Shown: in pieces, positions 46,304-59,089 of the stretch
How positions within the stretch are numbered: the stretch's first letter is position 1
Layout: each line of letters opens with the position of its first letter
From: Argentina anserina
Lineage: Eukaryota; Streptophyta; Magnoliopsida; Rosales; Rosaceae
Assembly: GCF_933775445.1 (NCBI RefSeq)
Contig: NC_065872.1
Location: forward strand, 17,422,001 to 17,486,000
DNA length: 64,000 nt
Direction: 5' to 3'
Made by a program: the position numbers and the translations under genes
The notes under the pieces: model-generated
What the model saw: the letters and a program-made list of their open reading frames with translations, nothing else
Databases searched by the model: none
What the model was told of the DNA's origin: nothing

Positions 46304-49300
46304 TAGGGGTGGGCTCGGTTCGGGCCGGGTTAAAAATTTGGTGAAACCGACCCAAAGCCCGAAATTTTCGGTTCGGGCCGGTTCGGGTTTTTCGACAGGC
46401 AAAACCGGTCAAAACCCGACTAAATCAGTTCGGGTCGGTTTTCGGGTTTTTTCGGGCCCAAAATGTTACATGATGTTGGCCTGCTGGGTGCTACACAAAA
46501 TTACAAACACCTGTGTTTTTCATAAAGATATTACACATTCAACAATTACAAATAACATTTGCATATCACTTTGATCCGAGATAGGTAAAGTAGAGTGTAC
46601 TTGAAGATGTAAACATCATAGCAAACTAGCTATGGCACCTTTCTTATGATCAGGGCATTTTCTGTTATCTCTTGGCATGGTTTGCTGCTTGGAGCAAAGT
46701 CCTGCAATGTCTGGTGGTAATATACTAACATTGTGCCATACTGCCATAGCTAGTTACACATAAAGATATTACACATTCAACAATTACAAAGAGTTCAACT
46801 GATTCAACACATTCAACAATTCAACAGTTCAACTAATTCAAATGATACAAATTAAAAGAGTTCAACTGATTTAACATTTAGAATAAAGATAAGTTCATGA
46901 AAACCTGAAAATAATGAAAATTGACAAGATAAGATCCATTGCGGCACTGCTGGTCTCAGTGATCAATACTTGCAGAATTCCAGCCTTGCAGGTTGCAAAC
47001 TTGCAGTTCATTTCCAAACTTCTAATTTCCAAAATGAACCAACAACAATCGTACCAAAGTACCAATTAGCATACAATAGTCAGCAATTTAGCATACAGTA
47101 GGTCAGTAGCAATTTAGCATTACAAACAAGCAACAATCATACAATTTATACCTTATTTCGCTTTCTTGCTTCTTTCCCCTCCCTTCTTTGAACCCTTTTT
47201 TTCTTCCTTAGAACTAATGTCACGATTAGGTGCTTTTGATGTCGAGACTTTAGATGATTTGGAGGTAGAAGGGGCATCCAACTGAATGAGCTGATCCACA
47301 GGCTTTTTAGCTTCTTCCTTAGCTTGTTCTACAAATTGTGAAAAGAAGAACCAAAATTAAACTTAAAAAGTATATATAGTGAAGATGAAACTGAATTGAA
47401 GTAGCTAAACATTACCTTCCTCAATATCTTCATAAAATTCCATATCCTCAACTGTTGGAACATATTGAATGTTGTGAATACTCTCAGACATAATCCAATT
47501 TTGATAGCAAATTAATGCCTCCACTGTTTTGGGAGTTAATGAACTCCGAAATGGATCAATGACCCTTCTTCCTGTGCTAAAAGAAGACTCGCTTGCTACT
47601 GTGCTCACTTGTATTGCTAAGACATCCTTGGCAAGTGAAGCAAGGTTTGGATACTTGTCACCATTCACCTTCCACCATTCTAAAATGTCAAACTTTTCAG
47701 GGTTTAGAGGCTTCTCAATCGGATCCAATAGATATCTATCCACTTCATGGCCTACAGTGGCATCTTCCGAGTCTTCCAACTCTCTCTCCCAATCCTCTTC
47801 CATGTCTTTTATGATTCCAGTAGGCTCTACAGTCCTCTGATTTGTTTTGGACTTGTAATATTGGTTGCTAAGAGTGTTGTCCCCGCTTCGAGTTGTTGAT
47901 GCCTTAGATTTGGAAGATGCTGCAGTGTTCATTGAGCTATATATGTCACAAAGCTGATGTAGAAGCTCCTTCAGCTCAGTAGATTTGGATTTAATAACCC
48001 CATAGTTCATCTTCAACCATTTACTGCATATAGACTCAAAGTTTCGCAGCTTGTACCTAGGGTTGAGCACTAAGGCAACTAACAGAAGCTGATTGCAATC
48101 TTCGAAGGTAGAAAAGTACTTCTCATACTTCTTTTTCATATTTTTAGCCATCTCAGTTAAAATATTTGCAGTCTCCGAACCAGTGTCCATATCCATTCCT
48201 TCTTCACGGAACAATCCATCAATCTCAGCCTTAATTGCAACAATGTCATGAAAAGCTTTCCAAGAGGTAGGTTTAGTTGAGGCACTGATTCTCATTGTCA
48301 CATCGTAGAAGATCTTCAAAAACTTCACAAATGTTGCAGCTTTCTCCCAATCATGTTTTACTGGTGGTCCTGCCCTTTTCTTCCTCTCAATCCTCTGTTT
48401 CTTCTTTGGGTTACTTGCCTCATCAATCAAACACACTTCTTGCAATCCAAGCAGTACCTCTTCATCCATATCAAGGTCTTCATCCTCCTCAAAGTATCCC
48501 TTATACTTGAGTCCTTCTTCTCTTGCCAACCTATCAAATGCCTTTTGCAGTTCTAATCCAGAAGCTAACATTAGATAGGTGGAATTCCACCTTGTAGACA
48601 CATCGAGGATTGCAACCTTCTTACTTTCAACATTTTCCTTCTTCATACACATCTTGAATTGATCAAGCCTTTGGCTACTGCTCCGAATATATCTTATTGC
48701 ATTTCTAATCGAAGCAACCGAATCCCCCATCATTTGAAGCCCTGATTTAACAATGAGATTCAAAATATGTGCAAGACAACGAATATGTAGAAAACGGCCA
48801 CCTAGAATAGGTTCCTTCTCCCACCCTAACATTCTGTCCCTAATGTAGTCAATTGCAACCTTGTTGGCACTAGCATTGTCAACTGATATTGTCAAGACTC
48901 TCTCCACTCCCCATTCAAGCAAACAGTCCTCCAACAACACCCCTATGCTACTGCCATGGTGGTTTGGAATCACCTTGAAGCTGAGAATTCTCTTCTGCAT
49001 ATTCCAATTCAAATCAACAAAGTGAGCAGTCACAACCATGTAGTTGATATTCTGAACCGATGTCCACGTATCAGTTGTTAAACACAAGCAATGACCTTTC
49101 ATCTCTCTCTTCAGCTTCTTCTTTTCAGCTTCATACATCTTTAAAAATTGCTTCACAATCACCCTCCTAGAAGGAACATCCCAATCAGGCACAGCGTACC
49201 TGCAAAATTATTCAAAAGCACAATGATTCAAAACAGAAAACATGTAAACAACAACCTATAAATTAAAACATTCAACTGAAGCCATAATTGAAATGTAACA

Positions 49301-50722
49301 AATGTACCTGCAAAAGTATCTAAAGCCATCCTTCTCAATGAAGTTGAAAGGCAATTCATCCATGACAATCATCTTCACAGCTGCCTCCCTACATCCTTGG
49401 TCACTCCACTTAACCATTGTCAACTCTTTAGTGCCACTACACCCCGTAGATGTAAGTTTTTGTTGCCCATCTTTCAACTTAATCCTCCCTGGATATTTCT
49501 TGCACACATCCTTAATATGCCTACCCATACTGCTGGTTCCATTCCCATAAGAATCACAAGCAAACTCAGTGCCACACCAATTGCACTTAGCCTTCTCAAT
49601 TTCATCAATTTTAACCCTTTTACCATCTTTCATCCCATACACAGGCTTCTGAATTTTTTCAAAGTGTCCCCACACCCATGATCTCCCAGCTGGTTGTTTG
49701 ACTTCAATGACTTGTGCTTCTGCTTCACCAAGTTCAGCACCTTCACCAACTGCATCAGAATTTTTCTTCCTGCTATGCTTTCTTGTTTTAGGTTGAGCAA
49801 TAGAACCATCAATGGCCTTCAAGTTTGAATCTGCAGAATCAGAGTGATTGGAGTTGTCGGATCGGTTAGAGTTACTTGACAATGAAATCTCAGCCTCTAG
49901 TGATGCCATGAAGCTCGACAGGTCTGCAAATTGCAACATTGAATCAAATAAGATATATATTACAGAAATTATCAATCACAATCACTGATCAAACAACTTA
50001 TTCAAATAAGATATATACTGCAACAACATTGAAATGATTGAATCATCAATCATTGATCAAACAACTTACTCAATTACAAAAATAAATAGGAACAAAATAT
50101 GAACAGAAATACTCAATCCAATATGAACAAATATACTCATCACTTTGAATCGAAATACTCAACCCAATATGAAGTTATGAACATATATACCCAATATGAA
50201 CAACTTATTCAATTACAGAACCCGCATACGAATGAGCAATAAGAATGAGCAATAAGAGTTCCGAACATATTTAGAGCCTTCAAAATTAAGAATTACGAAC
50301 ATGAACTCAACTCTAAACAAATCGAAATTGGAAGAGGGAAAGAAGAACTAAAGATAAGATCGCACTTACCCAGTTACCCAATGAGTCTTGAGTTTTGTGA
50401 TTGAAACTTTGAAAGAGATTGAAAGAGGGACTGAGAGGCGGAGAGGGACTGAGAGTCAGAGAGTTTGAGAGAGGCCGAGAGTTTGAGAGAGGCTGAGACT
50501 CTGAGAGTTTGGTCTTTAGGATTTTAGGTATTTTTTAAAATTTCCGATCGGTTCGGGCTTTCGGGTCGTAGAAAAACAAGAACCGAGACCGACCCGTTAT
50601 TTGGAAATCGGTTCGGTCTCTGTTCGGTTCGGGTTTCGTCATCTCTGAGACCGGCCCGTTCGGTCTTTTTCGGTCCTATCGGTTCGGGCTTTCGGGTTTT
50701 TGGGCCGAAACGCCCACCCCTA
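46304..50722 (-). mobile_element. Complete hAT transposon with intact transposase (4419 bp)
   Basis: Perfect 8-bp target duplications ATAGGTAT lie at 46296-46303 and 50723-50730. The inverted ends are TAGGGGTGGGC at both sides (left continues TCGGTTCGGGCC, right read inward continues GTTTCGGCCC). The first and last ~150 bp are crowded with TTCGGG/CCCGAA and CGGTTCGG, likely transposase-binding subterminal repeats. One gene on the minus strand (47153-49909) encodes the transposase, with a probable leader exon about 50370-50515 and a leader intron 49924-50369. The perfect duplication and open frame suggest a recent, possibly still active insertion. Confidence 0.95.
47153..49909 (-). CDS. hAT transposase, BED zinc finger (RICESLEEPER-like), 3 coding exons, 853 aa
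   Basis: Exons: 49308-49909, 47416-49199, 47153-47328. Introns of 108 and 87 bp are GT-AG, and the frame is open throughout. The start was taken at MASLEAEIS, 14 bp after a predicted leader acceptor. Residues 80-136 form a BED finger (W80, C109, C112, H131, C136). The RNase H-like core has LTTDTWTS (D244) and SVDNASAN (D308), with candidate third acid E738 in STVASESSFS. The WNSTYLML motif and the C-terminal hAT dimerisation region (FDILEWWKVNG to PKTVEALICYQNWI) are present. The last exon adds a lysine-rich tail (KKGSKKGGERSKKAK), possibly a nuclear signal. It would cut and reinsert elements with matching ends and make 8-bp duplications. Domesticated RICESLEEPER/DAYSLEEPER proteins are related, but here the element ends are intact, favouring a working transposon. 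Confidence 0.94.
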
Positions 50723-50824
50723 ATAGGTATCATGGAGAATAAAAAAAAATTCAAACTTTGGTCGACGTTTACGGTGGAATAGCAGAAACTTTGTCATGAT
50801 AGCTTAAGGTTTTAATGTTCTTCT

Positions 50825-51040
50825 TGTTCGAGGAGGAACAAAATGAGAATAATAACAACGTAATGGAATATAACGTAACCGTTTATTGATTGATAATGAG
50901 GCCTATATATAGGCATTACATAACCAAAATCATGTAGGATTCGGAGTTCTAATCTATTACAGAGATGCGAATATATCTCTAATAGGAAACCTAGTAAGGA
51001 TAAGACACACAAAATAGTATAATAGTAATTCTCACGGACA
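50825..51040 (-). repeat. Copia 3' LTR (216 bp)
   Basis: On the + strand it reads TGTTCGAGGAGGAACAAAATG to CTCACGGACA. It matches 55704-57879 minus the hAT insertion, and in reverse 8468-8687. Confidence 0.85.
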
Positions 51041-54000
51041 CTCCCCCTTGTGTCGCAAGCCTAGGTTGCATAGTGCACACATCGTTGCCTCGGTACAAAC
51101 CTTGTCAAACAAAATAAAAACCTGTTGGGTAAAAACAAAATCTTGATCGAAGGGAAAAAGAGCACAATACATCGTCTACATTTGATAGCATCATGTGAGG
51201 TAGACTCCTCCTGAAATCTACAAAACAACTCCCCCTAATTAGTGTCATAATCATGGTGTACAAAGAACAACGTACACAACGTTAACGACATGCTTCTCAA
51301 ATGTAGTCTTGGGCTAATGATTAATCATTAATCTCACCACATATGCTTAGATCATGCATGCTATACATAGCCAAACTTAGATCTTTAGAAACAAGATTGC
51401 ATAACAACTCAAAACAAGAGTTGCAATGAAAATCAGATTCTCGGGTAGAATGACCTTCACTCACTTCAACGGCCATAACTTCTTCATCACAATAGGTATT
51501 AGTGAACCGTCAAATGTTGAAACGTAGACATCCATGGATTTCCAGTGACATAAAGTTCACAACCTAATTTGACCGGAGCAGTTCACAATACTCTATCGAA
51601 GTTGACTGACTTACAAATTTCTAGACAAAATTGTCCTACTTTGCTAAAACAGCCATAACGCACTCAATGTGATAGTTATGAACAAATGGTTGGTGTTCCT
51701 GGAAAGTAGACACAGACTTTTCCAACAGTACCAATTGCACCATATTTCATTAAGCGAGCTGTCTTGTAGGTCTTGTTGAAGTTGACCTACGAAACTGGAC
51801 AGATTCTGATTTGTCACATTCAATGTGTCTTTCACAAAGGAATTGGTGAATGGACCAATGAATGACTGATTTTGGTCTGAGAACCGTACATCCTCTATGG
51901 TACCAGTGTCGACTGCTACACCAAAGAGTATATGTTGCTGGAGTTGCTGGCGGTGTTGGTGTGGATAGGATTTGTGTTAGTTCACTAAGTGTAGAACTAA
52001 ACCCATGTCAAGACAATAATGCAAGTCCAATGACGATGCATAGGCGCATAGTTAACCACATCATAATGAAAGCAATAGTGTCCCAACAACACTAATATAT
52101 ATGAATCCAAAATTGGCGGAATGGAGAGTCCAAAATTGACTTTCATATGAACACATATGGGTAGAAGTTCTTACAACCGATTTGTACTACGTTCTCTCAA
52201 ACGTCGCAATCTGATTACATAAGCTCTCCGTGGTCTAGAGGCATTTAAAGTCCCTGGGGCACTCTCATATCTGTGTCAAGATCCCATTATAGATATGCTA
52301 TGACCATTATCATATGTTGCAAATCAGTTTTCATGGACACTACTACTGATTAAATAGAAGAAAGCAATTATGTCCATAACGAGAGAATATTACTCACCGT
52401 AGTCAATACTAGGATAATGACACAATCTTTGCACCATAAGTCCTGCAAATATCGCATGACTTCATCTTGCTCATTACACTTACGAACAACGACCAATATA
52501 ACAAGTCTAGTTCAGCCTGTATTGATTCCTTCCACTTTGGTCAAGTTGCTCATCGTTGATATTTTACAATGAAATAAGAGCATAAGCGAATACATCATCA
52601 ATCATGGGAGATCAATCCATTAACACATGTGCGCACTTATACAATCAATTTGAGAGATTTCTATTCTTCTCTAACATCAACAAAAGGAGTCTGTAGCGTC
52701 CCACAGAAACTTAGTTAATAGACATGTTCAGAGAATATCTCTGATGATGGGCGAAATACTTGTGCCTACGCACCTCACTTCTTTCTGTTACGGTTCCAGA
52801 GAATAATGATCTCCCCCTCATCTAGGCAGGAGCCAAGACCGAAGCTATGATCCTTCTAGTCCATCTTTGCGTTTTCCGCCCTTGTTTTGTGGTGCAATAC
52901 CACGGGCGCTGACAACACCATAGCGTACAATGGTGTCATCGCCGGCTTCCTTCCCACTATCAGGGATGGTGCCAACGGTACTAGGACCAGGTCATATAAA
53001 ATTCTCCCATATACCGAGATTTCCGACCTTACCGGCACATCACAACATTTATCTCATCACTTTCGCAATATCGGTAAAGTCATTGAGCATCGAATCTTTG
53101 ACTTTCTAGAGGTCGATAATGCGTTGCACATTTGCTCACTTTGAGTAGTGCGGGATCTTAATGAGACATAGTGCCACACCACGTCAATTCCTTGCGTTAA
53201 AACTGGAATTGGAGCATTCCATATCTCCCCCTAATGACGGGAAGTATGTCTCATCAAAGTGACCGTCTGCTAATACCGCAGGATAGAGATCCACGGTTGT
53301 AGATTGGAAATAGCGGACAAGTGTTGGTGATTCATAAATCATAACCAACCAAAATACTTAATCGTTTCATGTAGACCCATTGAGATTACTACAAGAGAGG
53401 CAAATAACAACTTAACTAAATAGGCGTTAGTGAAAAAAACTTTGGGACCGTATCCAGTGACCATCTGGTACGCACTAAATGCTTGGTATATTGTGGGTCT
53501 GAAACAAATAAGTGTCGCTGCTTGCAACATCATTACATATCCCCAAGCAAAAATCGGGAGGTTAGTACCCATAACCAAGTCCGAGCCTCTACTAGATCGT
53601 GCAGTTAATGAACATGAGGAACAATATGTTCAATGACGATCCTAGTAGATATGCAAAATGAAATCATCAAAGTCGTGAAGGTGAACTCTCTAATGGTATC
53701 CAATCAAATAGATTTGAGAGGATGGGAAATGTGGTGAGCCCTTAGTATGATGATCATAGCTGAAAACTTTAGCAAATGCAGCATTCAATGTGGAAAGCAA
53801 AGCGACGTGTGACCAACGCGTCGATGCTTCTAACATATACCATAAAAATACCGAAAAATGTCCGCATTCAGTTGGATAGGGTCCACTAATGTCACCTTAA
53901 ATACTTTATAAGAATAGAATGTTCTCGGTTAAAGCCGTAGCAAATAAGGACTTTCTTGAAATCTATCAAGAAAACAAGCTTTGTAAAATGAGCGATGGGC

Positions 54001-55703
54001 ATCAGAGATTGTTATGGAGGCATTAGAAAATACGGGAGACATCACAAGCTCCTGTGAATGAGGGGATTCCACCACCGATGGCCCGAATGCCATGGAGCCG
54101 GGCTCAGCCTCACCGTACATGGAACGAATAGGCACGGCCTCACCGTGTGGAGCATGGGTGAGGTGGTCCTCCAATCTTTTATAGACATGAGTTTAAGAAA
54201 ACTCAAACATTCAAATAATAGTCATGATGGCGACGCATCCATAAGAAACGAGGGTTGTATAGGTTTCGAATACTCGAAACTATTCAAGTATGTACCGAAA
54301 TTAGAAGGGTTGTGATGTATATAGTCACAAAATAATCGATGCATATCGGTAATTCTCAGGATCGCACCCAAAACAGCGGTGCACTCAGGCGACCACACAA
54401 AATCGATTTCTTCCCTTTATAAAAAACATCGACCAAGAGGGGAATCATATCCCTCTTTGGTCTCATCGGCGTTATAAGAAATGCCGGGAAATAGACATAA
54501 AGAAGGCTAATAGCGCCCGATAATTTATATATATATGTTCAAAAGTAACAACTTTAAGAAACACATACTTGTTAGTCTGCCAAATAGATCACATTAAAAT
54601 TAGATAATCTTCATGTAGAAAAGTTGCGGGATGAATTCATTTTCGATCTTCATCCAATGAAATAAAAATCTTTTGAGGATACGATAGAAATTGCATGTAA
54701 AAGACAAAAAATATTGTCTATCTCGACATGAATATCATCTCCATAGTACAACGAGTGATCAATTTTCCTATGCAAGCACGTGAAACATAGTTAGAAAACG
54801 AAAACGTGCAAATAAACGATTTAATAAATCAATAGGAAAAGAAAAGGAAATAAAGAGGTAGGCCAAAGAGGCTATTGGGCTTGGCAGGTCGTCGGCCCAG
54901 AAGGGGCTGCTGGGCTGAATTCTTCTTGCTGGGTCGGACTCAACAAGTTCGGGTTGAGTTCTAGATCGACAGCAGAAGACTGAGTCTGGGACGAAGTCAA
55001 AGTTGAGCAAGTGTGGCGGCGGTCGAGGGCGCCCACGACCCTAGGGTTCAGACGATGACCGTGCTGGGTCATGGTGGGGTAGTCGCAGAGCCGACTGGAG
55101 GGCCTGTGCTGTCATTCCGGGCTCAACGTCAGAGGAAACCAGATCGGTGGATCTGGGGAGCAAGGCGTTGGAGCCGTCGGGCCGGAGGACTGGGTTGAAC
55201 GATGGAGGAGGTTGTGTGGCACTGCTGGGTCCTCGTCGATTCCACAAGTTGGTTGGGTTGGAAGGACCAGCGTTGGAACTTAGCGGCATCAGGTCGAGCG
55301 AAAACCGGGTCGAGGCCAGTTGGAAGCTACAGTGCTTGGTCGTCGATGGAAAACTTCTGTCGCGGCGGTCTGGACCGTTATTCCGAGTCACGTCATTGCT
55401 GGGTCGGAACGCTTGGCGCAGCATCATGCAATGAAGACGGATTTGCGGCCGTGAAGGCTAGCAGGTCGATCGAAGAAGGAGCTTGGGTGCCCAGAGAAAA
55501 TTTATGGGTGCCCATAGTAATTGCGATATTGGATTTTCTAATGAGTTTTTTTTTTCGGCAACTATTTGTCGGTATCTGGTCTGATTTTCCGGCGATACAA
55601 GGAAAATAGGTCGCCGAGGGACAAGATCTCAGGGCTAGGGTTAATTTTTTTTCTACTGGTGGCCTCGTCGCTCAAACATTTTAGAACAAAGTGCATGATA
55701 ACG
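51041..55703 (-). pseudogene. Decayed Copia internal region (integrase and reverse transcriptase remnants)
   Basis: On the minus strand, fragments around 53340-53580 resemble the end of a Copia integrase. Those at 53900-54180 read as the following conserved region in a different frame. 52090-52500 matches the reverse transcriptase remnant of the + strand copy. The order is disturbed and stops are frequent. The GC-rich part 54880-55620 is the leader of the family (it has a counterpart at 960-1420 of the other copy) and not a gene, despite open frames of up to 135 codons on both strands. Confidence 0.6.
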
Positions 55704-55873
55704 TGTTCAAGGAGGAATGAAACGAGAATAATAACGTAATGGAATATAACGTAACCATTTATTGATTGATAATGTGGCCTACAGATAGGCATTACATAAC
55801 CACAATCTCATAGAATTTGGAGTCCTAATCTATTACAGAGATGTGAATCTATCTCTAACAGGAAACCTAATAA

Positions 55874-57624
55874 TAGGGGTGTTAATCGGTGTGAATGGTG
55901 CGGTTTATAGGTGATACCGAACACCAAACCGTTCAATTTATTCGGTTTGGTTCGGTTTGGTTTTTCACTTTTTTTTCAAAAACCAATTGTGTTCGGTTTT
56001 GGTTTGGTTTGGTTTTTCTCTGGTTTATATCGGTTTTTCTTTCGGTTATTTTGTAAAGAAAATCAGAGTTTTTTTCCTTGTCTATCTACTTGATTCTTAA
56101 AGAAATAAAAAGAACAAGTCTAGAAAGTAGAAACGTCTCATATTACATACCAGTTTCAGAAAAGAAAAGAAAACAGTGAGAGTAACAGAGTGAGACTTTA
56201 AGTCTTTAACTCTAAATGGCTAAATCCCCTTAAAAGGGTTGACCGCCTTGATCGGGACACAAACGTTAACGAAAATATGTGATTTTTTTTACCATAACCA
56301 TATTTCACTATACATAATGCATCATGCGGACATATTTGCAAAATTCTATTTACAAGATATAGTTGCTTCACAAATGCATATAATTGCAAAAAGCCACTAA
56401 ACAAGTTATACCACATTAGTAGGCATGCTGTGGTTCTAATGTCTAAAATTCAAAATATTAAATTTTGACCGTCCAATGTGATCAGCATATTTAAATACGG
56501 ATATGGTAAAAAATTCATCTAATTTTGATAAAATTTGGGTCTCGATCGATGTGGTCAACATTAACTTAATTTCATCTAATTAAGTGTGAATTCGTTCTTA
56601 CCCCCTCATTCTTGACTAGGTTTGGTAGATTCTTTCACGCACACACTCTCACATATATGTGATGTAGCAGCTCGTGTAAAAGTTTCAAAAATTTTACCTT
56701 TCAGGGATAGGGTACACATAGGCCCATAGGGGATAATAAGCGTAAAAAGGGTTGACCGCCTTGATCGGGACACAAACGTTATCGAAAATATGTGATTTTT
56801 TTACCATAACCATATTTCACTATACGTAACGCATCATGCGGACAGATTTGCAAAATTCTATTTATAATATATAGTTGCTTCACAAATGCATACATTTGCA
56901 AAAAGGCACTAAACAAGTTATACCACATTAGTAGGCATGTTGTGGTTCCAATGTCTAAAATTCAAAATATTAAATTTTGACCGTCAGATGTGATCATCAT
57001 ATTTAAATACGGATATGGTAAGAAAATTATCTAATTTTGATAATATTTGGATCGCGATCGATGTGGTCAACATTAACTTAATTTCATCTAATTAAGTGAA
57101 TTTGTTCTTACCCCCTCTTTCTTGACTAGTTTTGGTGGATTTTTTCATGCACACACTCTCACATATATGTGATGTAGCAGCTCGTGTAAAATTTTCAAAA
57201 ATTTTACCTTCCAGGGATAAGGCTACCCTTAGGCCCATAGGGGATAATAAGCGTAAAAAGGGTTGACCGCCTCGATCGGGACACAAACGTTATCGAAAAT
57301 ATGTGATTTTTTTACCATAATCATATTTCACTATACGTAACGCATCATGCGGACAGATTTGCAAAATTCTATTTATAAGATATAGTTGCTTCACAAATCC
57401 ATACAGTTGCAAAAAGACCACTAAACAAGTTATACCACATTAGTAGACATGTTGTGGCTCCAATATCTAAAATTCAAATTATTAAATTTCGACCGTCGGA
57501 TGTGATCAGCATATATAAATACAGATATGGTAAAAAATTCACCGAATTTTGATAAAATTTGGGTCTCGATCGATAACATATTTAATTATGTATATTAAAT
57601 ATATCTATAAATAATATAATTTCT

Positions 57625-57657
<33 letters not shown>

Positions 57658-57827
57658 TCGGTTTTTCGGTTCGGTTTCGGTTTCCAAACATCTGAAACCA
57701 AAACCACACCAAATCTTTCGGTTTGGTGCGGTTTTTTTTGCGGTTTGGTGCGGTTTTTTTTTTCTTCGATTTTTTTCGGTTATGGTTAGGTTTTTTTTCG
57801 GTTTTCGGTTTTCAATTAACACCCCTA
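55874..57827. mobile_element. Non-autonomous hAT element (1954 bp) with internal triplication
   Basis: Perfect 8-bp flanks CCTAATAA (55866-55873 and 57828-57835). The ends are TAGGGGTGTTAATCGG and, read inward from the right, TAGGGGTGTTAATTG. Subterminal regions are GGTTTGGTTTTTCGGT-rich. The core consists of about 2.6 tandem copies of a ~512-bp unit. No transposase was found. Confidence 0.93.
56236..57580. repeat. ~512-bp tandem repeat, 2.6 copies
   Basis: GGGTTGACCGCC starts at 56236, 56749 and 57260 (periods 513 and 511). All carry GATCGGGACACAAACGTTA, CGCATCATGCGGACA and TTATACCACATTAGTAG. The third copy is cut short near 57580. Confidence 0.92.
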
Positions 57828-57879
57828 CCTAATAAGGCTAAGACACACACAATGGTAGAATAGTAATTCTCATGGAACA

Positions 57880-58203
57880 CTCATATCATTTTTTAATTGT
57901 TGGTCTCTTTAATATGTCGAAATCCAATGGTAGATTGGCTGTAAGCTTGCAATCTCATTTACAATAATCTATTTGTGAATTCAGTATCATCTTCTTTTTG
58001 ACCTCATCAGAAACACTTCCATTATTTTAACTAATTTCTTAATATTTATTGAAAGTGGTAATCATAGGGACATGAAAGAGCTTTTGTCAAAGAAAACAAT
58101 TTGTAAATGAAGTCTAATCTGATTAATTTACACTTTTACAGCCACTTGAGTTACAATTGGAAGATATATATATGTTTTCAGTTTAGTGTTTTCTTATTGT
58201 AAA
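57880..58203. other. Intergenic sequence, nothing recognised
   Basis: AT-rich DNA between the Copia element and the family A LTR. Confidence 0.4.
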
Positions 58204-58789
58204 TGTAACGACCCTAAAATTTCGAGCATAAAAACTTAAAATATTAAAGTCGTACAACACTAAAACAATCAACGAATCGAAATCGTTTAAATGCACAGAG
58301 GATCATTACTGAGTTCACAATACAACTCAGACAACCAATTATTACAAACCCAATTTATAATTCAACATTTCATAAAATGGAAATGTATAATCCTCACAAG
58401 AAAGTCGCACAAAAATCCTCACACAAGCTGGAACTAAATATCTTCAAGTCCTCTGAGCGGTCTGTCAATTCCCGCTAATCCACACCTGCGGAGTATCCAC
58501 TACACCATCGAATTGGTGCACCGGGATTGTAAACACAAACCCGGTAAGCTTTACAGCTTGTATGAGTAAAATAAAAACATAACTCGCATATCAATATATA
58601 CGGAAATCCACAAATCAACAAATATAAATCCACCCATGAGTAAATGGACGGCCCATCTGGTTGTCCTGAAAATATGAAAATGAAAGTACTCATGAGCAAT
58701 TGGGTAACTCATCTGTTTACCCAAATGCATTTATAATACGGGTACTAATGAGCGCTGGTACACCTCTGTTACCCCTCACGTAGTACACC

Positions 58790-58990
58790 GCCGGCATTGG
58801 GCAACCTCCTCGCTACCCAACGCCCAACATTGGGTAACCTCCTCGCTACCCAATGTCCGACTTCGGGCAACCTCCTCGCTACCCTAAGTCCGACTTCGGG
58901 CAACCTCCTCGCTACCCGAAGTCCGACGTCGGGCAACCTCCTCGCTACCCGAAGTCCGACGTCGGGCAACCTCCTCGCTACCCGATGTCC
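58790..58990. repeat. CG-rich minisatellite, ~33-bp unit, about six copies
   Basis: GGGCAACCTCCTCGCTACCC is repeated with spacers such as GAAGTCCGACGTC. Inverted counterpart of 21117-21255. Long open frames on both strands here are a by-product of the repeat length being a multiple of three. Confidence 0.92.
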
Positions 58991-59089
58991 GGCAGACAGA
59001 CTAGAGCTCTAACTGTATCGTAACTTTCGACCGGCCAAAGGCTAGGTTCCGACATGCCAACACGTCCGAAGACTGGTCCGAAGACATAA

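Larger units (their letters stand above)
50825..57879 (-). mobile_element. Copia LTR retrotransposon, decayed, second copy of the family at 1-8687
   Basis: 3' LTR 50825-51040; purine tract (as CTCCCCCTTG) 51041-51050; internal region to 55703; primer-site-like segment (GTGCATGATAACG) 55691-55703; 5' LTR 55704-57879, split by a hAT element. LTR lengths are 216 and about 214 bp once the insertion is removed. The flanks CTTCT and CTCAT do not form a clear 5-bp duplication. The polyprotein is broken by many stops. Confidence 0.85.
55704..57879 (-). repeat. Copia 5' LTR split by a hAT insertion
   Basis: The LTR halves are 55704-55873 and 57828-57879; the 8-bp duplication CCTAATAA marks the break. 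It ends ATTCTCATGGAACA on the + strand. Confidence 0.85.

Noticed and set aside
54880..55620. GC-rich stretch with open frames of 95-135 codons on both strands
   Set aside because: It lies just inside the 5' LTR of the minus Copia copy and has a counterpart at 960-1420 in the other copy, so it is the element leader. The frames on both strands reflect GC content.
58769..59012. Repetitive open frames on both strands (VGLRVARRLP and GNLLATRSPTS units)
   Set aside because: Produced by a minisatellite whose ~33-bp unit is a multiple of three. No start context and no homology recognised.
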